Source: Methanoculleus chikugoensis
Lineage (GTDB): Archaea > Halobacteriota > Methanomicrobia > Methanomicrobiales > Methanoculleaceae
Assembly: GCF_019669965.1 (NCBI RefSeq)
Contig: NZ_AP019781.1
Coordinates: forward strand, 2,543,092-2,607,091
DNA length: 64,000 bases
Reading direction: 5' to 3'
Shown here: positions 63,467 through 64,000 of the stretch, piece after piece
Layout: the number at the start of each line of letters is the position of its first letter
Position numbering within the stretch: position 1 is the stretch's first letter
Position numbers and translations under genes: made by a program
The notes under the pieces: generated by a model
Seen by the model: only the letters and a program-made list of their open reading frames with translations
The model's database searches: none
What the model was told of the DNA's origin: nothing

Positions 63467-64000
63467 ATGCGGTCTTCAGTCATCTACGGTGACGTCTTTA
63501 CCAGGCACGACATGGAGGCTCACCCCGAGTCGGGTGCCCGGTTGCGGGCGGCCCTCTCGGGGATCCCGAAGAACGTGAGGTGGCGCGCTCCCGTCCGCGC
63601 CACCGAGAGCGATCTCGAGCGGGTTCACGACCCGCGATACATCAGGTGGGTGCGGAAGATGGCGACGGGAACCTGTTTTCTGGATGTGAACACCTACGTC
63701 ACCTGCCACTCCTTCGATGCTGCATCCTATGCCGCCGGATCGACCTTTGCAGCAGTGGAGCGCACACTCGACGGCGAACACCTCTTCGCCCTGGTCCGTC
63801 CCCCGGGCCACCACGCTGAGCCCGATCGTGCGATGGGGTTCTGCATCTTCAACAACGCCGCCGTCGCGGCGGCGAAGGCGCTTTCATCGGTCGATCGGGT
63901 GGCGATCCTCGACTGGGACCTGCACCACGGCAACGGCACCCAGACGGCTTTTTACGGGAGCGACCGGGTCCTCTACTGCTCGGTGCACGAGGAGAACAGT
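63467..64000 (+). CDS. Histone deacetylase family protein, 3' end outside window
   Basis: 178 residues visible. Starts seven bases after aglB2. The active-site loops RPPGHHAEPDRAMGF and DWDLHHGNGTQ hold the charge-relay His pair and zinc ligands (Asp/His). It deacetylates acetyl-lysine or small molecules such as acetylpolyamines (AcuC/AphA group); the substrate is unknown. It lies next to the acetyl-sugar genes, but a role in glycan deacetylation is only speculation. Confidence 0.9.
   Translation, partial: MRSSVIYGDVFTRHDMEAHPESGARLRAALSGIPKNVRWRAPVRATESDLERVHDPRYIRWVRKMATGTCFLDVNTYVTCHSFDAASYAAGSTFAAVERTLDGEHLFALVRPPGHHAEPDRAMGFCIFNNAAVAAAKALSSVDRVAILDWDLHHGNGTQTAFYGSDRVLYCSVHEENS

Larger units (their letters stand above)
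57520..63850 (+). repeat. Tandem duplication of the GT4-aglB-HDAC junction
   Basis: Unit 1 runs from about 57520 (end of GT4) through aglB1 into the HDAC fragment at about 60660; unit 2 runs from 60661 through aglB2 into the intact HDAC gene. The offset is 3141 bp at the aglB starts and 3129 bp at their ends. The fused scar between the copies shows the direction of the event. Confidence 0.85.

Overview
The window looks like chromosomal DNA of a high-GC methanogenic euryarchaeon, most likely a Methanoculleus-like member of Methanomicrobiales. The evidence is the gene set: O-phosphoserine-tRNA ligase (SepRS), archaeal-type PEP carboxylase, aRF1, aEF-2, TYW1, a preQ0 pathway and two AglB oligosaccharyltransferases. 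Promoters are archaeal TATA boxes, often very close to the start codon, and Shine-Dalgarno sites are GGTGA or GGAGG. The genus is an inference; no rRNA or tRNA gene was recognised in the window.

Layout. 1-5 kb: an edge-truncated hypothetical gene, a membrane PAS histidine kinase, a minus-strand cluster (DUF2124-like protein, hypothetical, tautomerase) and a prenyl synthase. 4.5-12 kb: an APH-like kinase with an internal duplication, a HAD phosphatase, a small GTPase next to a HEAT-like protein, and a HEAT protein coupled to a PepN-like aminopeptidase. 12-15 kb: a mosaic repeat array, an MBL protein, a 2H phosphoesterase and small unknowns. 15-18.5 kb: a CARDB-type surface protein with an ABC permease and ATPase. 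18.5-25 kb: DUF1059 protein, methyltransferase, secreted lipoproteins (one chagasin-like), ppcA, an MBL protein with a changed metal motif, and two secreted proteins.

25-36.5 kb is an information-processing block. It holds rpsL-rpsG-fusA on the minus strand and, divergently, queD-queE-queC-NUDIX followed by prf1-argS-tyw1-sepS. 36.5-44 kb: a fused trehalose-6-phosphate synthase/phosphatase, a DUF2178-like membrane protein with an HTH regulator, a YprB-like nuclease, a HAD-IIA phosphatase and a transglutaminase-like lipoprotein. 44-47.8 kb: sufC-sufB, then pcm, a cyclase-family hydrolase and an unknown protein.

47.8-64 kb is a cell-surface glycosylation island: glmM, two GlmU-like proteins, glmS, a WbpD-like acetyltransferase, a WbpE-like aminotransferase, GT2 and GT4 glycosyltransferases, and tandem aglB genes. 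Together they plausibly make UDP-GlcNAc, convert part of it to a diacetamido sugar, assemble a lipid-linked glycan and transfer it to secreted proteins. Between the two aglB genes lies a scar made of a broken 5' part of a histone-deacetylase-family gene joined to the 3' end of the GT4 gene. This shows that aglB2 arose by a tandem duplication of the GT4-aglB-HDAC junction.

The most unusual non-coding feature is a dispersed family of mosaic elements at about 6.4, 12.1-12.5 and 18.5 kb. Short, different perfect hairpins are strung together by conserved linkers and end in a CTTCGCG...CGCGTGAG terminus.
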